A DNA stretch of 64,000 nt from positions 868,001 to 932,000 of the forward strand of contig QXCW01000002.1 of NCBI GenBank assembly GCA_003550275.1, given 5' to 3'. The translations under genes were made by a program, and so were the position numbers. Origin of the DNA: Flavobacteriaceae bacterium MAR_2010_72 (GTDB taxonomy: Bacteria > Bacteroidota > Bacteroidia > Flavobacteriales > Flavobacteriaceae). Positions 26,380 to 35,662 of the stretch are shown one piece after another; positions within the stretch are counted from its first letter, which is position 1; every line of letters starts with the position of its first letter. Under the pieces are notes generated by a model, which was given only the letters and a program-made list of their open reading frames with translations, had not been told where the DNA came from and ran no database searches.

Positions 26380-29300
26380 ATGTATATGGCTATAAAAAAG
26401 TCACTTTTAATATGTTTTCTGTTTTGTACGGTTTTTGGTTTCAGCCAAGACATCACAATGCAAAATGGAACCTTTACCCAATGCTCGGGGATGTTTTATG
26501 ATTCTGGAGGTGCAAATAATGACTATGCAAATAATGAAAGTTTTGAAATCACTATATGTCCAGATAGTGCTGGTCAAAAATTACAATTAAATTTTACGAC
26601 GTTCAATATTGCAGGGGATGTTATGCAAATATACAATGGTGATACTACTGCTGCTCCAGGACTTGGGAATTTTTCGGGAACTAATAGTCCAGCCCTTATT
26701 TCTGCAACATCTACCAACAGTACGGGTTGTATTACTATTCAATTTTTTTCTGATCTAACAACACCCTCAACAGGCTGGGCAGCAAATATCCTATGCTATT
26801 TGCCATGCCAAACCATTACTTCACAATTGGATACTGCGACACCTGCGCCCGATTCAAATGGGTACATAAGAGTATGCCCTAATGAGACCATAGATTTAAC
26901 TGGAAGTGGAATGTTTTCAGATGATGGTGCTGGAGCAACATATGAATGGGATTTAGGTGATGGAAGAACTATTTCTGGACAAACTGCTAATTTTTCATAC
27001 CCTAATCCGGGTGTATATAAAGTAAACTTGAATATTAGGGATACCAATACTTCAGTTGATCCGCAAGGTTGCCGGAATACCAATTTAATCAATCAAGTGA
27101 TACAAGTAGGAAATCCTCCAGATTTCGCTGGAACTCAGGCTGCCGATACCATTATTTGTTTTGGTGATACTACAACCATTGAAGGTGTTGTAACCCCAGT
27201 TACTTATGTCGAAGATTGTGCGCCACCTATAAGCGGAACCACATTTTTACCAGATGGAACAGGTGCTCAATACTTTACATGCATTACAGTAGATTGTTAC
27301 GCGTCTGGCCAGACTCTAACAGATATTAGCCAGTTGTTGGAGGTTTGTGTGAATATGGAGCATTCCTATTCTGGAGATTTGATTATTACTTTAATTTCAC
27401 CTGATGGACGAGAGGCCGACTTATTTACCCAGCCTCCTGGAGTTGCTGCGGCTAATTATTTTGGAAACCCTTTAAAGGATGATACTATGGTTCCAGGAAC
27501 TGGAGCAGACTATTGTTTTTCAATGGCTGCATCGACGTTGCTAGAAAACGGGGCCACTATATCTGCTGGAACACCTGCAGCGCCATCATGGGCTCCTGGA
27601 ACTTACTTGCCTAAAGAATCGTTTTCTAATTTGGTTGGAAGCCCTTTAAATGGACAGTGGTGTTTGAGGATCATTGATAATCTGCCTATTGATAGTGGAT
27701 ATATATTTTCATGGGGAATGAATTTTGACCCAAGTGTTCTTCCAGCCGATCTCACGTTTACACCTGTAATTACATCTGAAGCATGGGATACAGATTCTTC
27801 TATTACGAATACTTCGGGAAATACTATTACAGTTCAGCCTGCAACAGCTGGAACCCATTGTTATACTTATCGAGTTGTGGATGATTTTGGTTGTGAATAT
27901 ACTGAACAAGTTTGTATCGATGTATTACCCGAAATTATTACTGCTCCGGCCAATGATTTGTTTGCCTGTGATATGGGATCACCACATAATTTTGATTTAA
28001 CCGAAAATACACCAGTAGTAATTTCAAGCGCTCCAAATCCGTCAGAATTAGTTATTACCTATCACCAAAATTTAGCTGATGCAGATTCTGGTTCAAATAG
28101 TATTAGTTCAGCAAGTAACTATTCGGGTGCAGATGGACAAACTATTTATACCAGAATTGAATATCAAACCTCTGGATGTTATGAAATCGAAACGTTTACG
28201 TTGAACCTTACAAATCCACCTACCATTAATGCTGTGCCAGACTTGATGACTTGTGATGATAGTTCAAATGATGGTTTTGAACCTTTCAATTTAGAATTGC
28301 AAACATTAGGAATATTAGGGGCACAACCAGCTTCCGATTTTAATGTGACTTATCATGCTAATTTTTCAGAAGCTGATGGCGGTACAAATGCTTTAACTAG
28401 CCCATTTACCAACACGGTTAACCCCCAAGGTATTTTTGTTAGAGTTGAACGAGCGGGAGAGCCAAGCTGTTACTCTGTTTCAGCAGCACCACTTTTTAGC
28501 CTAATTGTGAATTATAGGGCTGTTGCCAATACTCCAAGTAATTTGGAAGTTTGTGATGATATTAGCAATGATGGTTTTGCCCAATTTGATCTTACAGTTC
28601 AGGATCTTACAATTCTAGGCACCCAAGATCCTTCATTATTTACCATTAGTTATTATGAAAATTCTATAGACGCTGATACAGCTACTAATCAAATACCTAA
28701 TCCCACAACCTATATCAATTCAAGTTCCCCACAAACGATTTTTGCTAGAATCGAAGAAAACGCAAATCCAATTTGTTATAGCACCACTTTCTTCGACATC
28801 ATAGTATATGCATTACCTACTGTTGTGTCGCCAACGCTTTTAGAGACCTGTGATGATACCACTGCTGATGGTATGACCGAATTTGATTTAACACTTAAAG
28901 ACAATGAAATTACCGCTGGAAACCCAAATTTAGTGGTGTCTTATTATGAATCAAATGCTGATGCTCAATCGCAATCAAATGTAATCACAAACCCAACTGC
29001 CTACACTAATCGATCAGTAAATGGGTTGCCCGCTAATCCTCAAACACTATATGTTGTTGTTACAAATGTGACAACAAACTGCATAAGCTATACCACTTTG
29101 GAATTACAAGTGCTACCTAATCCAACACCAAATGATGATGCCAACGATCTAGTAGCATGTGATGATGTAAACCCAGGGAATATGCAAGAGGTATTCAATT
29201 TAACTACGAACGAAACCTATATTTTGAATGGTCAAGTAGGAGTATCAGCATCTTATTTTACAACACAAACTGATGCTGAAGGAAATATAAATGCTATAGC

Positions 29301-30753
29301 GACTCCAACAGCATATCAAAATTCTGTGAATCCTCAAACCATTTTTGTTCGTGTAAGTGATGATGTTACAGGTTGTTTTACTGTTGTAGATTTTGATCTT
29401 CTCGTTGAGCCCTTACCCGTGGCAACGGCTATGACCGCGTTAGTGGTTTGCCAAGATAATTCCACTGGATTTTACGCTTTTGATTTAGAGAGTAAAACGG
29501 CAGAGGCTTTAAATGGGCAAGATCCGATGCAATTTTCAGTTACTTATCATCAGTCACAGGCAGATGCTGATAGTTTAATGAATCCTTTGGCAAGTCCTTT
29601 CACCAATACGTCGAATCCACAACAGATTTTTGTGGCTATAACCAATACATCAACAGGTTGTTCAATAAGTACGCCAAGCTTTTTTGTTGAGGTTCAGGAA
29701 ATCCCTGAAGCCAATGGTGATGCCCAATCCATTAGGTATGCTATATGTGATAATATTGGTGACAATGACGGATTTGCACAATTTGATTTAACTACGCAAG
29801 ATATTGTTGTGCTAGACGGACAAGATCCTTCAGATTTTTCGGTCACTTATTTTTCTAGTATGACCAATGCGGATGGCAATATAAACCCATTGCCAACAGT
29901 ATATGAAAATTCTACCAATCCGCAAGTTATTTACGCTCGAGTTGATGATAACACCACAGCCGATGCTATTTGCTACGCCATTACACCATTAACTTTAGAA
30001 GTTAACTTACGACCTATATTCGACTTAGAGGATAACTATGTGCTATGCGTTAACACAAATGGAACTGAAGTTATAGCTCCACCACTTTTAGATACAGGTT
30101 TACCGGTTAGTGATTATAGCTTCGAGTGGAGTTATAATGCTGTTGTAATTCCTACCGAAACGAGTCCGAGTCTTATTCCTACAATGCCTGGCACTTATAG
30201 TGTTTTGGTTACAAATAATACATCTGGTTGTCAAGCTTCTGATAGTGCAGAAGTAGAGCAGAGCGAGCCACCCGTTGTTACAGCAAATGTCACATCAAAT
30301 GCATTTGCAGATAATCATGTAGTTGTAGTTACAGCAGTAGGTTCTGGCGATTATGAATTTAGTTTGGGTAATGGCCCTTGGCAGGACAGTAACACTTTTG
30401 AAAACGCCCCTTTCGGTGAACATGTGGTAAGTGCAAGAGATAAGATTGGATGTGGTTTTTCTTCTACTACTATAACGGTTGTTGACTACCCATTGTTTTT
30501 CACCCCTAATGGGGATAATTTTAACGATACTTGGAATATAAAAGGTTTGGAAAACCAGAATAATGTCACTATTTATATTTATGACAGATATGGAAAGTTA
30601 TTGAAACAAATCAGTGCTTCAGGAGATGGATGGAATGGAACTTACAATGGTGCCTTAATGCCTTCAAATGATTACTGGTTTACGGTGCTTTATGATGATC
30701 TGATTACTGGAGCGCGTAAAGAATTCAGTGCACATTTTGCTTTAAAGCGATAA
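26380..30753 (+). CDS. large T9SS type B surface protein with CUB-, PKD- and P-domain-like modules and seven tandem repeats
   Basis: A 1,457-residue secreted protein. Order: signal peptide (1-23, ends FGFSQ); CUB-like domain (24-145); PKD domain with WDLGDG...YPNPGVYKVNL (about 150-245); subtilisin-type P-domain-like module (about 280-445) with MEHSYSGDLIITLISPDG; an Ig-like segment; seven repeats of about 98 residues with a CDD...FDLT start and a NPQTIFVR core (about 520-1,200); Ig-like segments; and a C-terminal T9SS type B sorting domain (last ~85 residues: FFTPNGDNFNDTW, YDRYGKLL). Likely a cell-surface adhesin or matrix protein. Starts ATG 26380 or 26386. Confidence 0.85.
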   Translation: MYMAIKKSLLICFLFCTVFGFSQDITMQNGTFTQCSGMFYDSGGANNDYANNESFEITICPDSAGQKLQLNFTTFNIAGDVMQIYNGDTTAAPGLGNFSGTNSPALISATSTNSTGCITIQFFSDLTTPSTGWAANILCYLPCQTITSQLDTATPAPDSNGYIRVCPNETIDLTGSGMFSDDGAGATYEWDLGDGRTISGQTANFSYPNPGVYKVNLNIRDTNTSVDPQGCRNTNLINQVIQVGNPPDFAGTQAADTIICFGDTTTIEGVVTPVTYVEDCAPPISGTTFLPDGTGAQYFTCITVDCYASGQTLTDISQLLEVCVNMEHSYSGDLIITLISPDGREADLFTQPPGVAAANYFGNPLKDDTMVPGTGADYCFSMAASTLLENGATISAGTPAAPSWAPGTYLPKESFSNLVGSPLNGQWCLRIIDNLPIDSGYIFSWGMNFDPSVLPADLTFTPVITSEAWDTDSSITNTSGNTITVQPATAGTHCYTYRVVDDFGCEYTEQVCIDVLPEIITAPANDLFACDMGSPHNFDLTENTPVVISSAPNPSELVITYHQNLADADSGSNSISSASNYSGADGQTIYTRIEYQTSGCYEIETFTLNLTNPPTINAVPDLMTCDDSSNDGFEPFNLELQTLGILGAQPASDFNVTYHANFSEADGGTNALTSPFTNTVNPQGIFVRVERAGEPSCYSVSAAPLFSLIVNYRAVANTPSNLEVCDDISNDGFAQFDLTVQDLTILGTQDPSLFTISYYENSIDADTATNQIPNPTTYINSSSPQTIFARIEENANPICYSTTFFDIIVYALPTVVSPTLLETCDDTTADGMTEFDLTLKDNEITAGNPNLVVSYYESNADAQSQSNVITNPTAYTNRSVNGLPANPQTLYVVVTNVTTNCISYTTLELQVLPNPTPNDDANDLVACDDVNPGNMQEVFNLTTNETYILNGQVGVSASYFTTQTDAEGNINAIATPTAYQNSVNPQTIFVRVSDDVTGCFTVVDFDLLVEPLPVATAMTALVVCQDNSTGFYAFDLESKTAEALNGQDPMQFSVTYHQSQADADSLMNPLASPFTNTSNPQQIFVAITNTSTGCSISTPSFFVEVQEIPEANGDAQSIRYAICDNIGDNDGFAQFDLTTQDIVVLDGQDPSDFSVTYFSSMTNADGNINPLPTVYENSTNPQVIYARVDDNTTADAICYAITPLTLEVNLRPIFDLEDNYVLCVNTNGTEVIAPPLLDTGLPVSDYSFEWSYNAVVIPTETSPSLIPTMPGTYSVLVTNNTSGCQASDSAEVEQSEPPVVTANVTSNAFADNHVVVVTAVGSGDYEFSLGNGPWQDSNTFENAPFGEHVVSARDKIGCGFSSTTITVVDYPLFFTPNGDNFNDTWNIKGLENQNNVTIYIYDRYGKLLKQISASGDGWNGTYNGALMPSNDYWFTVLYDDLITGARKEFSAHFALKR

Positions 30754-30771
30754 GGAATCACTTTAGATAAC

Positions 30772-30800
30772 AAAAAACCACCTTATATAAGTGGTTTTTT
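30772..30800 (+). terminator. terminator after the T9SS type B gene
   Basis: AAAAAACCAC and GTGGTTTTTT form the stem with one bulged C and a short TTATATAA-containing centre, followed by T residues. It may also serve the opposing porin gene. Confidence 0.8.
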
Positions 30801-30820
30801 GTTATTCAAAATATATATTC

Positions 30821-32338
30821 TTATAAATTAAACCCTAAAGAAAGGCTGACATTATTAACTTTAGAGTCAACAGTTGCGGCATTGGTTAAGCCAACACTAT
30901 ATAATTGGTTATTTATGCTTCTTTCAGAGCTATCATATGCTAAATCTAATCTCATATTGCCAAAATTATAACCTAATCCAAGTGAGAAACCAGTTAGGTC
31001 ACCATAAAAGGATTCATCAACATAAGGGCTTTCTTCAAAACGATATCCACCTCTAAAACTTAACTGTTTGTGTCTGTATTCTCCTCCAAATCTATAAGTG
31101 GAAGCGACCTTAAGGTTATTGCTCATAAGGTCATTTTGTGAAGCAAAATAGGCGTCAGATGTTGGCTTAAACTTTGTGCTTCCAAAATCCTTTCTTGAAT
31201 AATCAAAGCTAATCAAGCCTTCTTCGCCAAAAACGTAAGCAAGACTTCCTGTGACTTTTCCTGGTGTTTGTAATTTGTAATCTGGAAAGATATTTATGGT
31301 ATTTGGATTAATAATTTGATTAATATTTGAGCCGCCTTCATTTCTTACGGTTTCTAGATATTGTGAAGTTTCTTCAGTAATATTGAACCAAGTAGGCGAA
31401 TTATAGGTTAAGCCTGCTCTTAACTCGGTACTCAACTTAAGGATTGCACCTAACTGAAAAGAAAATCCGGTTCCATTTGTATATAGATTATTTTCAAATC
31501 CAACCTCATTTACCAAAGAGCCAGGATTTGTGTTCGATTCATATAAATAGGTTGAACGTTCGTAATTGATAAAGTGGGAGTTAAGGTTTAAACCTAAATA
31601 GAGATTATCTTGATATTGAGAGGCCAAATTGAAACTTAATTTGCCATTATAGCCTCGTGCAGCATAGGTGTAATCTTGATTGAAGGTGCCTAGTGCCATA
31701 TTTATGGTATAACCAGTATTATCATCGGTATCCATATTAGGTTCTAAAATATAGGATTCGTAACCCAAAAAGGCTTGTTGGTTTGCAAAACCGTAAAACG
31801 ATCCAATTTCGGCATAAGCCTCTTCTAAACTTTCGCCAGGCAATGCAGAGATTTCGTCTAGTCGAAGTCCTTGTGCGTAAGCTAAAAAGTAATTACCAAC
31901 GGTATTGTTGGCATCACCAACTGCAAACCAATAGTTGTCAAAGTTTGAAAGTTTATCATAATTTGCGCTCAACACAAACTTTCTCCATGGCGAATTTGAA
32001 TTGGTATTGGTAAATACCAAAACTGCTCCTAATTGATTAAGATCAAATTTAGATTCAGATGCAGAGCTTAAGCCATTAAAATAAGAAACATCATTGTTGA
32101 CATTTAAATTAGATAAGGTGAATGAACCATGGCTTCGTGTAAATATTGCAGAACCTGCAGGGTTAATACTTACCGCCGACATATCACCACCTAAAGCTCC
32201 AAAGGCTCCGCCCATGGCTCTAAATCTGGCTGTTCCTTGAACTTCGTCGAGCGAATATCTAACAGCGTCACTTATGTCTTGAGCCATAAGATTAGACATA
32301 CATAGGACACCTATGAATAGTAAACTTAACTTTTTCAT
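30821..32338 (-). CDS. OmpP1/FadL-family outer-membrane transporter
   Basis: A 505-residue outer-membrane protein of the FadL/TodX/OmpP1 family. Signal peptide 1-20 (ends NLMAQ); the mature start is the plug-like DISDAVRYSLDEVQGTARF, with the FadL-like MGGAFGALGGDMSAVSINPAG segment; the remainder alternates short amphipathic strands ending in VSLSLGFNL. These barrels take up long-chain fatty acids or other hydrophobic compounds. I start at ATG 32338; a TTG two codons upstream is less likely. Encoded 31 nt after the Ser/Arg/Asn-rich lipoprotein, same strand. Confidence 0.88.
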   Translation of the reverse strand: MKKLSLLFIGVLCMSNLMAQDISDAVRYSLDEVQGTARFRAMGGAFGALGGDMSAVSINPAGSAIFTRSHGSFTLSNLNVNNDVSYFNGLSSASESKFDLNQLGAVLVFTNTNSNSPWRKFVLSANYDKLSNFDNYWFAVGDANNTVGNYFLAYAQGLRLDEISALPGESLEEAYAEIGSFYGFANQQAFLGYESYILEPNMDTDDNTGYTINMALGTFNQDYTYAARGYNGKLSFNLASQYQDNLYLGLNLNSHFINYERSTYLYESNTNPGSLVNEVGFENNLYTNGTGFSFQLGAILKLSTELRAGLTYNSPTWFNITEETSQYLETVRNEGGSNINQIINPNTINIFPDYKLQTPGKVTGSLAYVFGEEGLISFDYSRKDFGSTKFKPTSDAYFASQNDLMSNNLKVASTYRFGGEYRHKQLSFRGGYRFEESPYVDESFYGDLTGFSLGLGYNFGNMRLDLAYDSSERSINNQLYSVGLTNAATVDSKVNNVSLSLGFNL

Positions 32339-32369
32339 AACCAATTTTTAAATTTTAGAATAATGTGAA

Positions 32370-33482
32370 TTACTGATTTCCTCTTCTGCTCGTTGATCTT
32401 GAACCACTACTAGAAGATCGCGAGCTACTACTGCTTCCTCGACTAATGTTTCCAGATGAGGATCTCGAAGAACTTCTACTGATATTTGATGAAGACGAAC
32501 TTCTACTGCTAGAGGAACTCCTATTAATGCTTGGCGAATTATTTGATCGTCTAGAACTGCTTCTAATTGCAGAGTTTGATCTAGAGGATGAATTTGTTCT
32601 AGGCCTAATTGAAGAATTTGATCTTGTTGTAGTTCTTGGTCTAACAGTTGAATTGTAACCACGTCTGTTTGAGTTAGAATTAACTCTTGTGCTCGTACGT
32701 GGTCGATTTATTGTACTGCTTCTTGAAATTGTAGACGAACTTCTTCTGTTTAAGGTTGAAGTTCTATTAGAAACAGATGATGAGGTTCTTCTGTTTAAAG
32801 TTGATGTTCTACCTGTACTTGAAGTATAATTTGTACCATTATAATTCGTCAAGGTACCGCGTCGCCCTGAATTATAGGCAACATTACGGTATCCGTAATT
32901 ATTGTAGTAATGCCTATTGTATCTGTTGTAATATGGACTATAATACGCATAGCCACCATAATACCCACCATAAAAAGTGTTATATCCATAAAACGGAGGA
33001 CACCAGAAAGGATCATAAAATCCATAACCATAGCCCCATCCCCAATTATTCCAAGCATAAGGACTGTACCATCTATTATATGGGCGATACCACCAGTTGC
33101 CAAAGCCATTGTTAGGATATACATTGATAGTTAAATCAGAACTGTTTTGTCCCCAACCAGCATAACCAGTTTGGATATCTGTATTGATTTCATCCTCAAC
33201 ATAATCTCCTTCATAAGAATCTATATCCGTGAAAATAACTCCCTCTTCTGGGATGTTATCATATTGTTGGGATTTTTCAGCGAAGTAATTTTTATAATAG
33301 CCGTTGTTACTTGAAACAGGTTGTGAGTTTCTATCTTCTACATATACGACCTCTTCAGCCCCATAAATACCATCAGTATCATAACCAACATATTGGTATG
33401 ATCCACAAGAAGCTAACATGAGGGTGAAGCTTAGTGCAACATAAAATGGTAATTTCGATTGTAAGTTAGTTTTAAACTGCAT
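32370..33482 (-). CDS. Gly/Tyr- and Ser/Arg/Asn/Thr-rich low-complexity lipoprotein
   Basis: A 370-residue protein with a lipoprotein signal (MQFKTNLQSKLPFYVALSFT then LMLASC, Cys 26). Residues about 105-200 are rich in Tyr, Gly, Trp and Asn (NWGWGYGYGFYDPFWCPPFY); residues about 200-370 are a long Ser/Arg/Thr/Asn stretch built on STLNRR-like units. No fold is apparent. The strong positive charge suggests binding to acidic surface polymer or nucleic acid; that is inference. Upstream of the FadL-type gene, same unit. Diverges from proS. Confidence 0.72.
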   Translation of the reverse strand: MQFKTNLQSKLPFYVALSFTLMLASCGSYQYVGYDTDGIYGAEEVVYVEDRNSQPVSSNNGYYKNYFAEKSQQYDNIPEEGVIFTDIDSYEGDYVEDEINTDIQTGYAGWGQNSSDLTINVYPNNGFGNWWYRPYNRWYSPYAWNNWGWGYGYGFYDPFWCPPFYGYNTFYGGYYGGYAYYSPYYNRYNRHYYNNYGYRNVAYNSGRRGTLTNYNGTNYTSSTGRTSTLNRRTSSSVSNRTSTLNRRSSSTISRSSTINRPRTSTRVNSNSNRRGYNSTVRPRTTTRSNSSIRPRTNSSSRSNSAIRSSSRRSNNSPSINRSSSSSRSSSSSNISRSSSRSSSGNISRGSSSSSRSSSSGSRSTSRRGNQ

Positions 33483-33510
33483 ATCTCGATAATTTTATTG
33501 TTGAACATTA

Positions 33511-33518
33511 CAAAAATA
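33511..33518 (-). promoter_or_regulatory. -7 promoter element (TATTTTTG) of the low-complexity lipoprotein gene
   Basis: CAAAAATA on the plus strand reads TATTTTTG on the minus strand. It is overlapped by one arm of an inverted repeat at 33512-33541. Confidence 0.55.
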
Positions 33519-33541
33519 GTTAGTTTTGTCGAACTATTTTT
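33512..33541. repeat. inverted repeat AAAAATAGTT-N10-AACTATTTTT
   Basis: Ten-nt perfect arms in the 100-nt gap between divergent genes (lipoprotein and proS). One arm overlaps the -7 element of the minus-strand gene. Confidence 0.55.
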
Positions 33542-33582
33542 TTATTTAACATAGTCACAACTTTTGTGCCAAAACACTAGCA

Positions 33583-35061
33583 ATGAGCAAAAATCTTACA
33601 AGTAGGGCAGAGGATTATTCCAAATGGTACAACGAACTCGTTGTGAAGGCTGATCTAGCGGAGAATTCGGCCGTTAGAGGATGTATGGTAATAAAACCAT
33701 ATGGATATGCAATTTGGGAAAAAATGCAGGCCGAATTAGATAGAATGTTTAAGGAAACAGGTCACCAAAACGCCTATTTTCCACTTTTTGTGCCTAAAAG
33801 TTTGTTTGAAGCCGAAGAAAAAAACGCTGAAGGTTTTGCTAAAGAATGTGCAATTGTTACGCATTATAGACTTCAAAGTGATCCTGATAGACCAGGTAAA
33901 TTAAGAGTAGATCCAGAAGCAAAACTTGAAGAGGAGCTTATTGTAAGACCTACCAGTGAAGCTATTATTTGGAATACTTACAAGGGGTGGATTCAAAGTT
34001 ATAGGGATTTACCTATTCTTATTAACCAGTGGGCAAATGTGGTACGATGGGAAATGAGAACACGATTGTTTTTGCGAACTGCGGAATTTTTATGGCAAGA
34101 AGGCCATACAGCTCATGAAACAAAGGCAGAAGCCATTGCCGAAGCTGAACAAATGAACGATGTGTATGCGACATTTGTAGAAAATTTTATGGCAATCCCA
34201 GTTATTCAGGGTACTAAAACCGAGGCTGAACGATTTGCAGGTGCTATTGAAACCTATTGTATTGAAGCATTGATGCAAGATGGAAAAGCTTTGCAGGCAG
34301 GAACCTCTCACTTTTTAGGTCAAAATTTCGCTAAAGCGTTTGATGTGAAATTTGCAAATAAAGAAGGACAACAAGATTACGTTTGGGCGACCTCATGGGG
34401 AGTATCCACTCGTTTGATGGGAGCTCTAATTATGACACATAGTGATGATAAAGGCTTGGTACTTCCTCCTAATCTGGCACCAATTCAGGTAATCATTGTG
34501 CCAATTTATAAGTCTGAAGAGCAATTGGAAGCTATCACTGAAGTGGCAAATGATATTATGATGCAATTAAAACAACAAGGTGTCAGTAGTAAGTTCGATG
34601 GAAGAACAACGCATCGACCAGGAGCAAAATTTGCACAGTATGAGATGCAAGGCGTTCCTTTGCGTATTGCCATTGGTCCTAAAGATTTAGAAAATGGAAC
34701 CGTGGAGTTGGCACGAAGAGATACCTTAACTAAAGAGATTGTACCTCTAAATGGTCTATCGGGATTAGTTGAAGGGTTGATGACTGAAATACAGGATGCC
34801 CTTTATACTAAAGCGTTGAATTTTAGAAACTCACACATTACCCAAGTTCATACGTTTGAGGAGTTTAAGCATGTTTTGGAGAATAAAACTGGATTTATAT
34901 CAGCGCATTGGGATGGTACTTCCGAAACAGAACAGAAGATTAAAGAACTTACGAAAGCAACCATTAGATGCATTCCGTTGGATGTTGAAAATGTAGCTGG
35001 AGAGTGCGTGTTTAGTGGTAAACCGTCCGAAAGAAGAGTGCTGTTTGCTAAAGCGTATTAA
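33583..35061 (+). CDS. proS: proline-tRNA ligase
   Basis: A 492-residue class II aminoacyl-tRNA synthetase of the shorter archaeal/eukaryotic-like ProRS type without the bacterial editing domain insertion. It shows [17 protein letters not shown], motif 2 ([24 protein letters not shown]), motif 3 ([17 protein letters not shown]) and a C-terminal anticodon-binding domain (about 290-400) plus the characteristic tail. Single gene; followed by the tRNA-Glu/rpsT unit with its own promoter. Confidence 0.96.
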   Translation: MSKNLTSRAEDYSKWYNELVVKADLAENSAVRGCMVIKPYGYAIWEKMQAELDRMFKETGHQNAYFPLFVPKSLFEAEEKNAEGFAKECAIVTHYRLQSDPDRPGKLRVDPEAKLEEELIVRPTSEAIIWNTYKGWIQSYRDLPILINQWANVVRWEMRTRLFLRTAEFLWQEGHTAHETKAEAIAEAEQMNDVYATFVENFMAIPVIQGTKTEAERFAGAIETYCIEALMQDGKALQAGTSHFLGQNFAKAFDVKFANKEGQQDYVWATSWGVSTRLMGALIMTHSDDKGLVLPPNLAPIQVIIVPIYKSEEQLEAITEVANDIMMQLKQQGVSSKFDGRTTHRPGAKFAQYEMQGVPLRIAIGPKDLENGTVELARRDTLTKEIVPLNGLSGLVEGLMTEIQDALYTKALNFRNSHITQVHTFEEFKHVLENKTGFISAHWDGTSETEQKIKELTKATIRCIPLDVENVAGECVFSGKPSERRVLFAKAY

Positions 35062-35088
35062 ATTTTTTAAAAAAAGTTTATTCAGTAG

Positions 35089-35118
35089 TTGCAACATTTA
35101 AAAATAGTTGTATTTTTG
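35089..35118 (+). promoter_or_regulatory. promoter of tRNA-Glu and rpsT (-33 TTG and -7 TATTTTTG)
   Basis: TTG at 35089-35091, a 19-nt spacer and TATTTTTG at 35111-35118 followed by CA match both elements of the Bacteroidota consensus. The tRNA begins about 70 nt downstream. Confidence 0.75.
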
Positions 35119-35189
35119 CATCCGCAATGAAGAATTGCACGTTCATTTGAAAAGGTAAGATTAATATTTTACTTTGTAATAAAACAAAT

Positions 35190-35261
35190 GGCCCGTTCGT
35201 CTATCGGCTAGGACGCCAGGTTTTCATCCTGGTAAGAGGGGTTCGATTCCCCTACGGGCTA
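35190..35261 (+). tRNA. tRNA-Glu (anticodon TTC)
   Basis: A 72-nt cloverleaf: acceptor GGCCCGT/ACGGGCT with a terminal G-U pair, as often in this phylum's tRNA-Glu; D-arm GTCTATCGGCTAGGAC; anticodon arm CCAGG-TTTTCAT-CCTGG reading TTC; T-arm AGGGG-TTCGATT-CCCCT. The CCA end is not encoded. Only 24 nt separate it from rpsT, with no terminator or -7 element between, so both probably arise from one transcript. Confidence 0.97.
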
Positions 35262-35285
35262 CATTTTTAACAAGAAAAAAATAAA

Positions 35286-35537
35286 ATGGCAAATCATAAG
35301 TCAGCATTAAAAAGAATTAGAACAAACGAAGCGAAGCGCTTAACCAACAGGTATCAGCACAAAACCACGCGTAATGCTATTAAAAAATTACGTGAAATGG
35401 AAAAGGCTAAAGACGCTCAAGCTTTTTTACCTTCGGTAGTTTCGATGATCGATAAGTTGGCAAAGAAAAATGTGATTCATGCTAATAAAGCAGCTAACTT
35501 AAAGTCTGGATTGACTAAACATGTAGCTTCTTTATAA
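35286..35537 (+). CDS. rpsT: 30S ribosomal protein S20
   Basis: An 83-residue basic helical protein with the S20 start MANHKSALKRIRTNEAKRL and NRYQHKTTRNAIKKL. S20 binds the 5' and 3' minor domains of 16S rRNA. It begins 24 nt downstream of tRNA-Glu and ends at a clear terminator. Confidence 0.97.
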   Translation: MANHKSALKRIRTNEAKRLTNRYQHKTTRNAIKKLREMEKAKDAQAFLPSVVSMIDKLAKKNVIHANKAANLKSGLTKHVASL

Positions 35538-35560
35538 GAAAAAGATAATAGATTAAAAAA

Positions 35561-35590
35561 GGTCTCTTCAAATTGAAGAGACTTTTTTTT
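35561..35590 (+). terminator. rpsT terminator
   Basis: GTCTCTTC and GAAGAGAC form an 8-bp stem with an AAATT loop, followed by eight T residues. Confidence 0.88.
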
Positions 35591-35607
35591 GTTTCAATAC
35601 TATGGAA

Positions 35608-35644
35608 TTAAAAAGAGCTCATGAAAATCATGAGCTCTTTTTAA
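35608..35644. terminator. long bidirectional hairpin between rpsT and rho
   Basis: TTAAAAAGAGCTCATGA and its exact reverse complement form a 17-bp stem with an AAA loop. It sits between convergent genes and has A and T ends on both strands, so it can end rho transcription and back up the rpsT terminator. Confidence 0.88.
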
Positions 35645-35662
35645 GTATTTAGAATTTGGCTT

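Noticed and set aside
35190-35261. tRNA-Glu as a pseudo-tRNA because of a terminal G-U pair
   Set aside because: All arms are intact, the anticodon loop is normal and a G-U first pair is usual in this phylum's tRNA-Glu as I recall it.
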